Source: Verrucomicrobiia bacterium (lineage in GTDB: Bacteria > Verrucomicrobiota > Verrucomicrobiia > Limisphaerales > JAEYXS01). From it: a stretch of DNA of 64,000 bases. A program made the translations under genes and the position numbers. Positions 9,206 to 17,735 of this stretch are shown here, piece by piece. The DNA lies in assembly GCA_036405135.1 (NCBI GenBank), contig DASWYF010000022.1, positions 62,001-126,000 on the forward strand, in the 5' to 3' direction. Under the pieces are notes generated by a model, which made no database searches, was not told where the DNA came from, and saw only the letters and a list, made by a program, of their open reading frames with translations. Within the stretch, counting starts at the first letter, position 1, and every line of letters begins with the position of its first letter.

Positions 9206-9631
9206 TTATTTGCCCGAAGATTTGCCGCCCTTGAGTTTCTTGATGCGTTCGCGCATGGGCTTGAAGAGGGGATGCTTGCGCAGTTCTTTCAAGTCTTCAT
9301 CACGGGAGAGCCAGTGGAAGTCGCGATAGCCGAGGTCCATGGCGTGGTCGAGGGTCTTGATGGCCTTCTCATAATCCTTCATGAGGGCGTAACTGCAGGC
9401 GAGGTTGTAGAAGACCAATGGATCTTCCGGTCGCAACTGGGCGAGCTGTTCGTCCACATGGAGGCCTTCGGTCACACGGCCGCGGGCGGTGTAGTCATCG
9501 CCCAAGATCTGGAGGGCTTCCTCGTATTGGGGATCGCGCCGGACAACACCTTCCAGAAAACCTATTTCGATGTCCAGGTCACGCCGTTGTTCGCGGGAGA
9601 GTTGCTTGGTCGTCGTGGTCTTTTTCGGCAT
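9206..9631 (-). CDS. Small TPR-repeat protein
   Basis: A 141-residue soluble protein with at least two tetratricopeptide repeats (for example VFYNLACSYALMKDYEKAIKTLDHA, written in part) between about residues 25 and 120, and a Lys-rich C-terminus. No export signal. It lies 9 bp upstream of mtnA on the same strand, so they are probably co-transcribed. TPRs mediate protein contacts; the partner is unknown. Confidence 0.75.
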   Translation of the reverse strand: MPKKTTTTKQLSREQRRDLDIEIGFLEGVVRRDPQYEEALQILGDDYTARGRVTEGLHVDEQLAQLRPEDPLVFYNLACSYALMKDYEKAIKTLDHAMDLGYRDFHWLSRDEDLKELRKHPLFKPMRERIKKLKGGKSSGK

Positions 9632-9788
9632 ACTACTTCACCGCCAATCAAGACGAGCTTGGGCCGTTCGTCAAGGGGTTGTGTGGAAGCTAGGTAGGGC
9701 ACGGTAGTCAGATCCAGGTGCTGGCCGAACCGGTATCGGGATGTGCAACATTCCGGACATTAGTGATCACTTCGTCGCAACCGGCCTT

Positions 9789-9809
9789 GCGCTTAACCCG
9801 GTTAAGCGC
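9789..9809. promoter_or_regulatory. 21-bp perfect palindrome in the metF leader (candidate operator)
   Basis: Arms GCGCTTAACC (9789-9798) and GGTTAAGCGC (9800-9809) are exact reverse complements around one central base. The site ends 15 bp before the metF start codon, where a repressor or an RNA hairpin could block ribosome access. No T tract follows, so it is not a terminator. The regulator is unknown. Confidence 0.45.
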
Positions 9810-9824
9810 ATAATAACCAGCACA

Positions 9825-10715
9825 ATGCAGTTGATACGGGACATCCATAAGGCGTGCGCCCAGGCGCAACGTCCGGCCATATCGTTCGAGTTCTTCCCAC
9901 CGAAAACGGCGGAAGGTGACGCGTCTCTCTTGGAGAAGACGATTCCCGAACTCATGTCCCTCCGCCCTGATTACTGCTCCGTCACCTACGGTGCAGGCGG
10001 CAGCACGCGCGACAAGACGCTGATGATTGTAGACCGCATCCAGCGCGAGCATAAGCTCACCGCCATGTCCCACCTCACCTGCGTGAACAGCACGAAGGAT
10101 GAACTGGCTGCTGTGTTGAAGCAGGCGAAAGATCTGGGCATTAAAAACATATTGGCCCTGCGCGGAGATCCTCCGGGCGGCACGGGCGGTTTCGTAAAGA
10201 CTGAGGGCGGCTTCGAGTTCAGCTACGAACTCGTGGAATTCATCCAGCAGATGAACGAATTCTGCATCGGCGTGGCCGGTTTTCCAGAAGGCCACATCGC
10301 TTGCAAGGAAGGCAAACAGGTTGATTGGCAACGCCTGAAGAACAAGATCGATAAAGGCGCGGACTTCGTTATCACCCAGTTGTTCTTCGATAATGCCGAT
10401 TTCTTTGAGTTCCGCGATCACCTCACCAAGCTCGGTGTGAAAGTGCCCATCATCCCCGGTATCATTCCGGTGATGAGCGGTTCGCAGATCAAGCGCTTCA
10501 CCGCGCTGTGCGGTGCGCAATTGCCTTCCAAGCTCGTCAACCGCCTCGACCAGATCGGCGATAACGACGAAGCGGCGAAGGAATACGGCATCGAATATGC
10601 CACAGAACAATGCCAGGAACTGTTGAAGAACGGTGTTCCCGGTATCCACTTCTACACCTTGAACAAGGCGGCTTCCACGATGCGCATCGTGAAGAATCTC
10701 AATTTGGCCAGATAA
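9825..10715 (+). CDS. metF: 5,10-methylenetetrahydrofolate reductase
   Basis: The ATG at 9825 gives a 296-residue protein beginning MQLIRDIHKA; the family block SFEFFPPKT follows at once, so the in-frame extension back to 9741 is unlikely. Other signatures are SVTYGAGGSTR (Glu/flavin region), LALRGDPP and a VITQLFFD strand. The enzyme makes 5-methyl-THF for methionine synthesis using FAD and NADH. It is divergent from the TPR-mtnA pair and carries a strong palindrome in its leader. A bidirectional terminator follows. Confidence 0.95.
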   Translation: MQLIRDIHKACAQAQRPAISFEFFPPKTAEGDASLLEKTIPELMSLRPDYCSVTYGAGGSTRDKTLMIVDRIQREHKLTAMSHLTCVNSTKDELAAVLKQAKDLGIKNILALRGDPPGGTGGFVKTEGGFEFSYELVEFIQQMNEFCIGVAGFPEGHIACKEGKQVDWQRLKNKIDKGADFVITQLFFDNADFFEFRDHLTKLGVKVPIIPGIIPVMSGSQIKRFTALCGAQLPSKLVNRLDQIGDNDEAAKEYGIEYATEQCQELLKNGVPGIHFYTLNKAASTMRIVKNLNLAR

Positions 10716-10730
10716 CGCTCCAGTAATTGG

Positions 10731-10770
10731 AAAAGCCGCGTCCATCCAGGGCGCGGCTTTTCGTTTTGTC
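10731..10770. terminator. Bidirectional terminator, metF / porin gene
   Basis: Stem AAAAGCCGCG / CGCGGCTTTT (10731-10740, 10752-10761) with an 11-nt loop and TTTTCGTTTT on the plus strand; the A-run gives a U tract for the converging minus-strand gene. Confidence 0.9.
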
Positions 10771-10780
10771 TTAAGCTAGC

Positions 10781-12001
10781 TTAGAAGCCGTAACCCACCG
10801 CGATGTTGAGTGAGTGGTTGAAGAATTTGTATGTACCGTCTGCAGACTGGCCGCCGATGGAGGGGGTGCTTCCGGTGATGGTACGCTTTGGCCCGGTGAT
10901 GATCTGATAAGAGACCGCCCAAGACCATTTCTCCAACTGACGTCCTATGCCGAGACTGCCCACGTGCAGATTGGTGTCAGGCGTCAGCGGGTTGAAATTC
11001 ACTGCAGAAGTGGAGTTGCCGCTGTAGAAGTAGCCGATGCTGGCGAAGTAGCCGTCCTTCAGCTTGCGTGTGATGCCGAACTCGTAGAGGAACGAGGATT
11101 GCCAGTTGAAGGCGAACGGAGTGTTGCCGGAAGATTTTTCAAATGTCACGGTGTTAAGTGAGTCCCAATCCGTCCAATCCACATTGAATTCAAAATTCCA
11201 GTCCGGCGTGGGGCGATAGGAAACGCCGCCCATGATGTATTGTGGGAAGGGTATGGTCGCCCGAGTGGTTTCCTCGGCAGTGTATGGCATCGCCACGGAA
11301 TGGCCGCGGAAGGTCATCTCCGACTTGGATTTGTAGTTTATACCGAACGCCAGCTTCTCAGTGGGCTGCCAACGGGCGGAAACCGTGTACCCATAGGCGA
11401 AATCTGTGCCTTTGAATTTGAACTCATCACCCGCCGTTGGCAGGAAGATGCCTTGGCGCAATTCCACGCGGCCATAATTCAAGGTCGGTCCGGCTGCGAT
11501 CGATAGCGAGGGAAGTGCCTGCCATGCCACCACTGGATTCACGGTGGTATACATCAGGCGACCTTCCAGCGCGAGCGTGCGAAAACCGCTGTCTTCCGGC
11601 CATTCGATGCCTAATCCATAAGGTGCATATGTTCCCAAGCCGAATGAGAGATCGCTCTCTTTTGGAGAGTGCACCAAATACATTTGCGGCACCGGTTGCA
11701 CCTCGAAGAGAGAGTGGGCTTTGCCGCCTGCGGGTGAGTGGTATGTTGAATTGACGGAGGTGATGTAGAATCCCAGTTGGGCTTGAGTGCCTTCAATCTG
11801 GGTGATGCCGGCAGGGTTGTAATACATCGCTGCCGGTGTATCTGCGGTGGCGGTGAACGCATTGCCACGGGCAATGGCCGCTGCATCCTGGTTGACGATC
11901 CGAAAACCGATCGCCTGGGTGTTTTGTACTGCTAACAGGCTGGTTGCGGCCAATGTCAGCAAACAGAGCGGGCGTGTGTTGGTTGGAGTTGGGGTCCGCA
12001 T
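10781..12001 (-). CDS. FadL/OmpP1/TodX-family outer-membrane transport protein
   Basis: A 406-residue protein with a signal peptide (about residues 12-31) and the family hallmark just after it: GFRIVNQDAAAIARGNAFTA with the NPAG turn (MYYNPAGITQIEG). The rest alternates polar and apolar residues as expected of a 14-strand barrel and ends in an aromatic residue (VGYGF). The family brings long-chain fatty acids or other hydrophobic compounds across the outer membrane. It is divergent from a signalling operon whose first gene resembles a fatty-acid methyl ester synthase, which may be chance. Confidence 0.88.
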   Translation of the reverse strand: MRTPTPTNTRPLCLLTLAATSLLAVQNTQAIGFRIVNQDAAAIARGNAFTATADTPAAMYYNPAGITQIEGTQAQLGFYITSVNSTYHSPAGGKAHSLFEVQPVPQMYLVHSPKESDLSFGLGTYAPYGLGIEWPEDSGFRTLALEGRLMYTTVNPVVAWQALPSLSIAAGPTLNYGRVELRQGIFLPTAGDEFKFKGTDFAYGYTVSARWQPTEKLAFGINYKSKSEMTFRGHSVAMPYTAEETTRATIPFPQYIMGGVSYRPTPDWNFEFNVDWTDWDSLNTVTFEKSSGNTPFAFNWQSSFLYEFGITRKLKDGYFASIGYFYSGNSTSAVNFNPLTPDTNLHVGSLGIGRQLEKWSWAVSYQIITGPKRTITGSTPSIGGQSADGTYKFFNHSLNIAVGYGF

Positions 12002-12336
12002 GATAGTTTTCTAGTAGACCGATGTCGCTCTTGTATGAAAGCAAAAAATCTTATTATCATCATTCTGTTCACCATAGAGCAAAATTTGACGATAAGTTCC
12101 TATGTTTTCAGTTAATGAAACACTTGGTCATCAACTCCTTTGTCTTTGTACCTGTTTGTGCGGAAATTTCTTTCAGTCAAAAAAAAGGTTGGTCAAAATA
12201 ATTTGCAAGTTCTTGTCTTGGAGAAGAAAAAACATTGTCCGGGGCCGAATGGTTCTGGTATCCATTTACCTATTCTTGAGGGGGAGGATTGGTGTGCTTT
12301 TTTATATCAACGGGCTAACCGTGGCGGACGTATCAA
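12002..12336. other. AT-rich divergent intergenic region
   Basis: This 335-bp stretch separates the divergent porin gene and the phc-like signalling operon. It is clearly richer in A+T than its surroundings, with A runs near 12180 and 12225. It must carry promoters for both directions, but I could not fix a convincing -35/-10 pair. No gene or stable hairpin was found. Confidence 0.6.
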
Positions 12337-13767
12337 ATGGAAAACGAAAATGTCATAACATCGCCTTCCCGAGATCGGGATAGCTTTATAGTCTGCCGAA
12401 ACAGCCAAGGCGCAGAAGTGCGTGCGACCCTCCTGCGCCTGACTCGCTATCTGGTTGTTTTCGAAGTCTATAACCCTTACAGCATCCTCCAGCTGTCCGA
12501 GGTGCTTTCTGATTTCCGGATCATTATCCGGGACCGGCTTGTGTACTCGGGCCGTGCTGTCGTCAGCAATCTGGTGAACACGGGCATCGTGCTCGTTTGT
12601 GAAACCACGCTTGATGAAGCGTGGGTGGACGTCGATTTCCTTGTTTCCAGCACTCAACCCAACCGGTTGCGTGATGAATTCAAGGATTTCATCACCGAAT
12701 GGAGCAAAAACCAGCGCGTCACGCCGGATTTCAAGGTCGTCGTCGCGGATATGCAGACCTTGTTGGCCGATCTGCGACGCTGGCTGGAGCAGGTGGAGCT
12801 GAGCATCCGCTCCGATCCCGGTGCAGACCGCCAGCAACGCGAGCGCGAAGTCATCGCCGAGCTGAGCAGCCCCATGTTACCCGTGGTGAATGATCTCTTT
12901 GTGCGGTTCGAGGACATCGCCCAGAAGATCGACACCGAGCTGCAACCAATTCACCGCACTTATGTGAAACGGCAGTTGCACCCGTTGCTGCTGTGCTCGC
13001 CGTTCATGTATCGTATTTACCAGAAGCCTTTGGGTTATGCTGGTGATTACGAGATGGTGAACATGATTCTGCGCGACCCGCATGAAGGCAGCTCGCTCTT
13101 CGCCAAGATCCTGAATGTCTACATCCTGAATCAGGCTCCTGCCGAAGCGCATCGCAACCGCGTCAAATACCTCACCCAACGTCTTGCTGAAGAAACCCGC
13201 CGCGTCACGCGCTTGGGCCGTCCTTGCCGGGTGCTGAATCTTGGCTGCGGTCCGGCCAAGGAGATCCACGATTTCCTGCAACAGGATGACATCTGTGACC
13301 GCGCGCAGTTGACGCTGCTGGATTTCAATGATGAAACACTCGAATCCACCGGCCAGAAGCTGAACGAGGTGAAGGCGCGTTATCGCCGCTTCACCGGCCT
13401 CCAGTTCACCAAGAAATCGGTGCATCAGATCCTGAAAGAGGGCGGCAAGCCGATGTCTCTGGGCCAGCAATATGACTTCATCTATTGCGCCGGGTTGTTC
13501 GATTACCTCAGCGACCGTATCTGCAAGCGTCTCATGACGATCTTCTACGAACAGCTTGCGCCCGGTGGTTTGGTGGTGGCCACGAATGTGGATTCATGCA
13601 ATCCGATCAAGAACATCATGGAGTACATCTTTGAATGGCACTTGGTGTATCGCGATGACAAGCAGCTCGGCACGCTGATCCCCGATGAAAGCACTCAAGG
13701 GATGTATTCTGTGAAGGCTGATCACACCGGTGCCAATATTTTCGTGGAAGTCCGCAAGCCTCTCTGA
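12337..13767 (+). CDS. PhcB-like protein: PilZ-like N-terminus plus SAM methyltransferase
   Basis: A 476-residue protein. Residues about 20-110 look like a PilZ-type beta domain. Residues 205-245 hold the block LHPLLLCSPFMYRIYQKPLG. A class I methyltransferase fold begins at about 295, with the SAM loop VLNLGCGP (299-306), the acidic strand end LLDFND (327-332), and a YDFIYCAGLFDYL strand near 380-391. This layout matches proteins annotated as 3-hydroxypalmitate methyl ester (extracellular factor) synthases, the PhcB family. It is followed by three kinase/receiver genes as in the phcBSRQ operon. Inference: it makes a fatty-acid methyl ester signal; substrate not shown. Confidence 0.75.
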   Translation: MENENVITSPSRDRDSFIVCRNSQGAEVRATLLRLTRYLVVFEVYNPYSILQLSEVLSDFRIIIRDRLVYSGRAVVSNLVNTGIVLVCETTLDEAWVDVDFLVSSTQPNRLRDEFKDFITEWSKNQRVTPDFKVVVADMQTLLADLRRWLEQVELSIRSDPGADRQQREREVIAELSSPMLPVVNDLFVRFEDIAQKIDTELQPIHRTYVKRQLHPLLLCSPFMYRIYQKPLGYAGDYEMVNMILRDPHEGSSLFAKILNVYILNQAPAEAHRNRVKYLTQRLAEETRRVTRLGRPCRVLNLGCGPAKEIHDFLQQDDICDRAQLTLLDFNDETLESTGQKLNEVKARYRRFTGLQFTKKSVHQILKEGGKPMSLGQQYDFIYCAGLFDYLSDRICKRLMTIFYEQLAPGGLVVATNVDSCNPIKNIMEYIFEWHLVYRDDKQLGTLIPDESTQGMYSVKADHTGANIFVEVRKPL

Positions 13768-13769
13768 TC

Positions 13770-16463
13770 GTGAACCAGCAGGACGTCAAAACAGCCTTTG
13801 CCGAATACGACAAGAAGGTGCGGATCAGCAATTCGCGCCTCGGAGCTGTTTGGGCGATGATCCTGATGCCGGCTGGCTTCACGCTCGATTATCTGGTCTA
13901 TCCGCAACTGGTCTGGGAGTTCCTGTGGCTGCGCATACTGTGCTCCATCTACGTCGGCATCGTCCGTTCCGCCTTCAATACGGAGTTCGGTGATCGAAAC
14001 TACCGCGTGTTGGGGATGATTTGGTACATGCTCCCGGCGTTTTTCATCGCGGGTATGATTTACGCCTCAGATGATGTCACTTCGCCTTATTACGCGGGTT
14101 TAAACATCGTGTTGATCGGTGCCGGATTGTTCCTCCCTTGGACCTATTTTGAAAATCTCCTCGCCTGGCTTTTGGTGACGGCCATGTATGCGGTGGCGGT
14201 GCTCATGATCGGCACTACGCATGATTTCCCACTGGTGTTTAATAACCTCTACTTCCTCATCCTGACCGGCCTCATCGTCGTCGTTTCCAGCTATTACACC
14301 GGGGATACTCGTTACCGTGAATTCGCCCTGCGCTTCGAACTGGACCGCAATAAACAGGTCTTGGAGGATGCGAACAAAAAGCTGAAGGAGCTGGATGAGG
14401 TGAAGACCCGTTTCTTCGCCAATATCAGCCACGAACTGCGTACACCGCTGACATTGCTTTTGGCTCCCATCGAAACCATGCGCCGCCAGAAGGCGCATAA
14501 CTTCGATGAACAAACTCGTGAATGGCTGTCTACGATGGAAGCCAACGGTCTGCGCCTTCTGAAACTCATCAATGACCTTTTGGACCTCGTGAAGCTCGAG
14601 TCCGGTCACATGGATGTGCGGCGGGACTCAGTGAATTTGGAAGACTTTCTTAAAGGCCTGCGCAGCTCCGTTCAGAAAATGGCGGATGATAAGCGCGTCC
14701 ATATCTCCGCCCAAGTGGATCCCTCGGTCACCGCGATTGTGACGGATCGGGACAAGCTGGAAAAAATTCTCCTCAACTTGGTTTTCAATGCCATCAAGTT
14801 CACTCCGGCCAAAGGGCAGGTCATCATAAAAGCAAGGAAAGACGGAGAATTTACCCAGATAGAGGTGGTGGATACCGGTGTTGGTATTGCCGAAGCCAAT
14901 ATTCCTTACCTGTTCACCCGTTTCTGGCAGGCGGATACCTCAGCACAAAGAAAGTATCAGGGAACCGGTATCGGTCTTGCTTTGGTGAAAGAATTAGTTG
15001 AAGTTCAGGGCGGATCAGTTGCCGTTGCCAGTAAGGAAGGCGTGGGTACCACCATGGCGGTGCGTCTCCCGGCAGCTGTGGGCAGGGAGGAAAAAACTGT
15101 ACCTGTGTCTCCACAGATGCCTGTCATTACACCAGAACCTGTCGTGTCCCAAGACGCACAGCCGCCTGATCCTTCGCCCCAAGGCGAATGGCTCCAAGGT
15201 CTGTATCGTCGTGCGGAACTTTTCCCCTCGCTCACCGCGCTCAAGGACAGCATCCGTCCCTTGCAACCCATCGGCGTGAACGGCCAACGGGCCAAGGTGC
15301 TCATCGCGGATGATGAGCCCGACATGCTGCGCTACCTGAAGTCCGAACTGGTCGCCGAGTACGAAGTCCTGGAAGCCGCCGACGGCCGCCAGGCCATCGC
15401 ACTCGCCGCCCAGTTCCAGCCGGACATCATTCTGTGCGACATGATGATGCCGGAGATGGATGGCGTGCAGGTCTGCAAGGAACTCCGCACCAAGAGCACC
15501 ACGCAGAACATCCCCGTCTTGCTGCTCACCGCCCGCGCGGATGAAGATACGAAACTGAATGCGCTCTCCCACGGTGCGAGTGATTTCCTCACCAAGCCGT
15601 TTTCCGTGACCGAATTGCATGTGCGCCTGCGCAACCTCGTCGGTGCTTATCAGATGCAGCGCAAGCTCGCCCGTCAAAATCAGGTGCTTGAGGCCACGCT
15701 GGAGCAGTTGAAAGAGACTGAGACGCAGCTCGTGCAGACGGAGAAGATGGCCTCCCTCGGCCGTATGAGCGCGGGCATCATCCACGAGATCAACAACCCG
15801 CTGAACTACGCCAAAACCGGCCTGTTCACGCTGCGCAAAAAATCGAAGTACGTTCCGGAAAAAGAACTGGAAGATTTCAACGAGGTGCTCAAGGACGTTG
15901 AAGACGGTGTCAATCGCGTGAAGGACATCGTCTCCGACCTCAGGACCTTCACCCATCCGCGTGAAGACAAGCTGGATGAAGTGGAGATCGGCAAACCGGT
16001 AGCCGCTGCCTTGCGTTTTCTTTCGGGCGAGCTGAAAGATCATGTGGAACTGCATCAGAGCTTCAACGCCCAGCAGATCGTCATGGGCAATGAAAGCACC
16101 TTGCTGCAGTTGCTCATGAACCTGCTGCAGAATTCGCTCGACGCTCTCAAGGGCCGGGGCGAACGGGGGGACAAGCCCGCCATCTGGATCGAGGAAAAGG
16201 TCACCGAATACCATTACCATCTCATCCTGCGGGACAATGGCCCCGGCATCCCAAGCCACGTCATCGACAAGATTTTCGACCCGTTTTTCACTACGAAAGA
16301 CGTCGGGCAGGGCATGGGCCTCGGCCTGAGCATCTGCTATCGCATCATGCAGCAACATGAAGGCCGCATACAGGTGAATACTGAAACCGGCAAGTTCACC
16401 GAATTTATACTCGAATTCCCATTGAAAGCTGTTAAGAAAGAAGCCCTAGAGGCCGTATCCTGA
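13770..16463 (+). CDS. Membrane hybrid sensor kinase (kinase-receiver-kinase), PhcS-like
   Basis: The GTG start lies 2 bp after the previous stop. The 897-residue protein has about six membrane helices (25-175), a coiled linker, kinase 1 with H221 (ISHELRTPL), an N-box (NLVFNAIKF, 336-344) and G-boxes DTGVGIAE and [10 protein letters not shown] receiver follows (508-622), with acidic pocket ADDEPD and phospho-acceptor D557. A second kinase has H672 (IIHEINNPL), N-box [13 protein letters not shown] and G-boxes DNGPGIP and GMGLGLSI. All key residues are present in both kinases. Two complete kinase cores in one chain are unusual. Likely the membrane receptor of the signal made by the upstream gene. 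Confidence 0.85.
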   Translation: MNQQDVKTAFAEYDKKVRISNSRLGAVWAMILMPAGFTLDYLVYPQLVWEFLWLRILCSIYVGIVRSAFNTEFGDRNYRVLGMIWYMLPAFFIAGMIYASDDVTSPYYAGLNIVLIGAGLFLPWTYFENLLAWLLVTAMYAVAVLMIGTTHDFPLVFNNLYFLILTGLIVVVSSYYTGDTRYREFALRFELDRNKQVLEDANKKLKELDEVKTRFFANISHELRTPLTLLLAPIETMRRQKAHNFDEQTREWLSTMEANGLRLLKLINDLLDLVKLESGHMDVRRDSVNLEDFLKGLRSSVQKMADDKRVHISAQVDPSVTAIVTDRDKLEKILLNLVFNAIKFTPAKGQVIIKARKDGEFTQIEVVDTGVGIAEANIPYLFTRFWQADTSAQRKYQGTGIGLALVKELVEVQGGSVAVASKEGVGTTMAVRLPAAVGREEKTVPVSPQMPVITPEPVVSQDAQPPDPSPQGEWLQGLYRRAELFPSLTALKDSIRPLQPIGVNGQRAKVLIADDEPDMLRYLKSELVAEYEVLEAADGRQAIALAAQFQPDIILCDMMMPEMDGVQVCKELRTKSTTQNIPVLLLTARADEDTKLNALSHGASDFLTKPFSVTELHVRLRNLVGAYQMQRKLARQNQVLEATLEQLKETETQLVQTEKMASLGRMSAGIIHEINNPLNYAKTGLFTLRKKSKYVPEKELEDFNEVLKDVEDGVNRVKDIVSDLRTFTHPREDKLDEVEIGKPVAAALRFLSGELKDHVELHQSFNAQQIVMGNESTLLQLLMNLLQNSLDALKGRGERGDKPAIWIEEKVTEYHYHLILRDNGPGIPSHVIDKIFDPFFTTKDVGQGMGLGLSICYRIMQQHEGRIQVNTETGKFTEFILEFPLKAVKKEALEAVS

Positions 16464-16472
16464 TTTACATAT

Positions 16473-17714
16473 ATGCAGAATCTGTACGACTACAAAAAAT
16501 ACGCGGTCCTTTATGTAGACGACGAGGAGAAGTCCCTGAAGTATTTCTCCCGCGCCTTCGCCGATGAATTTCGCATTTTGACAGCCCCTAATGCAGCAGA
16601 AGGTCTGCAGATCTTTGAGGCGAACCGCGACTCCATCGCCGTGTTGATGACGGATCAGCGCATGCCCGGTGAAAAAGGTGTGCAGCTTCTGGAGAAGGCC
16701 CGTGCGATCAGCCCGCGTGTGATCCGTATTCTGGCCACCGCTTATTCCGATCTCGATGCCGCCATCGACGCTGTGAATACCGGTGCCATCTACAAATACG
16801 TCACCAAACCGTGGGACATCCCACAGCTCGAAACGACTTTGAAGCGTGGTATCGAATTCTTCATCGTCCAGCACGAGCGTGACCAGTTGATGCGCGAGAA
16901 ACTTTCCGTGCTGCACAACATGATGATCACGGACCGCGTCGTCAGCCTCGGCGTGATGGCAGCGGGCTTGAGCCATCATCTGCGCAATCCGCTGGTGGCC
17001 GTGCGCACCTTCCTCGATCTGGCTCCGGCCAAGTTGCAGGAGGAGAAGATGGCGATGGATGAACTGCGCAACCCGAACTTCTGGCGTGATTTCTACGATC
17101 ACGTCCGCGTGCAGGTGGAGCGCATCTCCGCCCAGCTCGACAATCTCGGCCTGCTCAACGCCAACAGCGGCGCGCTCCAAAGCGTGAACCTGTCTGAGGT
17201 GGTCATCGAAGCGCTCAAGACGTTGGAGCCTGTTCTGACGAGCCGCAAGATCGCCGTGACGAACAACGTGCCGGTGAATCTGCCGGCGATGAACACCGAG
17301 CGTCCGCAACTGACGCGCATGCTCCAGTTGCTGATGCAGGAGACGATCGCCCAGCTCTCGGCTGGCGGTCACATTACCTTGTCCGCGGAGTCTCAGGAAA
17401 ATGGCGTGAAGCTCGTCGTCGAGGATGATGGTCCCGGCTTGCCTGCCGAAGCCTTGCGTCGGGTGTTCGATCCGTTTTTTGCCCGCAGCGGTCATCCGGA
17501 AGATTTCGGCATCAACCTGATGGCGTTTTATTTCTTGGCTTATCACTTGGGTGGTCGCGTTCGCGCGGAATCCCGCTCGCCCAAGGGGGCCAAGTTCACG
17601 CTCACATTCCCGTTGGAAAAATCTTCCGTGCCTGTGGGGAATGATGATCGCGATTTCATCAACAAGGTGCTTTTGAACGACGCCTTGTGGGAGAAGCTAC
17701 TGTCTGGCGAATAA
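16473..17714 (+). CDS. Receiver + degenerate histidine-kinase protein, PhcR-like
   Basis: A 413-residue soluble protein. The receiver (10-125) has acidic pocket VDDEE, phospho-acceptor D61 (MTDQRMPG) and K112 in VTKPW. The kinase-like part keeps a His (SHHLRNPL, H168) but the neighbouring acidic residue expected at +1 is His; the N-box Asn residues are missing (MLQLLMQETIAQL, about 283-295); G1 is kept (DDGPGLP) while G2 is replaced by FGINLM. ATP binding and autokinase activity are therefore doubtful. PhcR of Ralstonia is also a receiver with a kinase-type output domain. It starts 9 bp after the hybrid kinase gene. Confidence 0.85.
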   Translation: MQNLYDYKKYAVLYVDDEEKSLKYFSRAFADEFRILTAPNAAEGLQIFEANRDSIAVLMTDQRMPGEKGVQLLEKARAISPRVIRILATAYSDLDAAIDAVNTGAIYKYVTKPWDIPQLETTLKRGIEFFIVQHERDQLMREKLSVLHNMMITDRVVSLGVMAAGLSHHLRNPLVAVRTFLDLAPAKLQEEKMAMDELRNPNFWRDFYDHVRVQVERISAQLDNLGLLNANSGALQSVNLSEVVIEALKTLEPVLTSRKIAVTNNVPVNLPAMNTERPQLTRMLQLLMQETIAQLSAGGHITLSAESQENGVKLVVEDDGPGLPAEALRRVFDPFFARSGHPEDFGINLMAFYFLAYHLGGRVRAESRSPKGAKFTLTFPLEKSSVPVGNDDRDFINKVLLNDALWEKLLSGE

Positions 17715-17735
17715 ACCGGCTCAAACGCACCGATC

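Noticed and set aside
9708-10745. Long minus-strand frame over metF
   Set aside because: metF motifs and terminator are clear on the plus strand; the antisense product is rich in His/Arg/Glu with no recognisable domain.
15015-16358. 447-codon minus-strand frame over the hybrid kinase
   Set aside because: It mirrors the receiver and second kinase, which have intact catalytic motifs in the plus direction.
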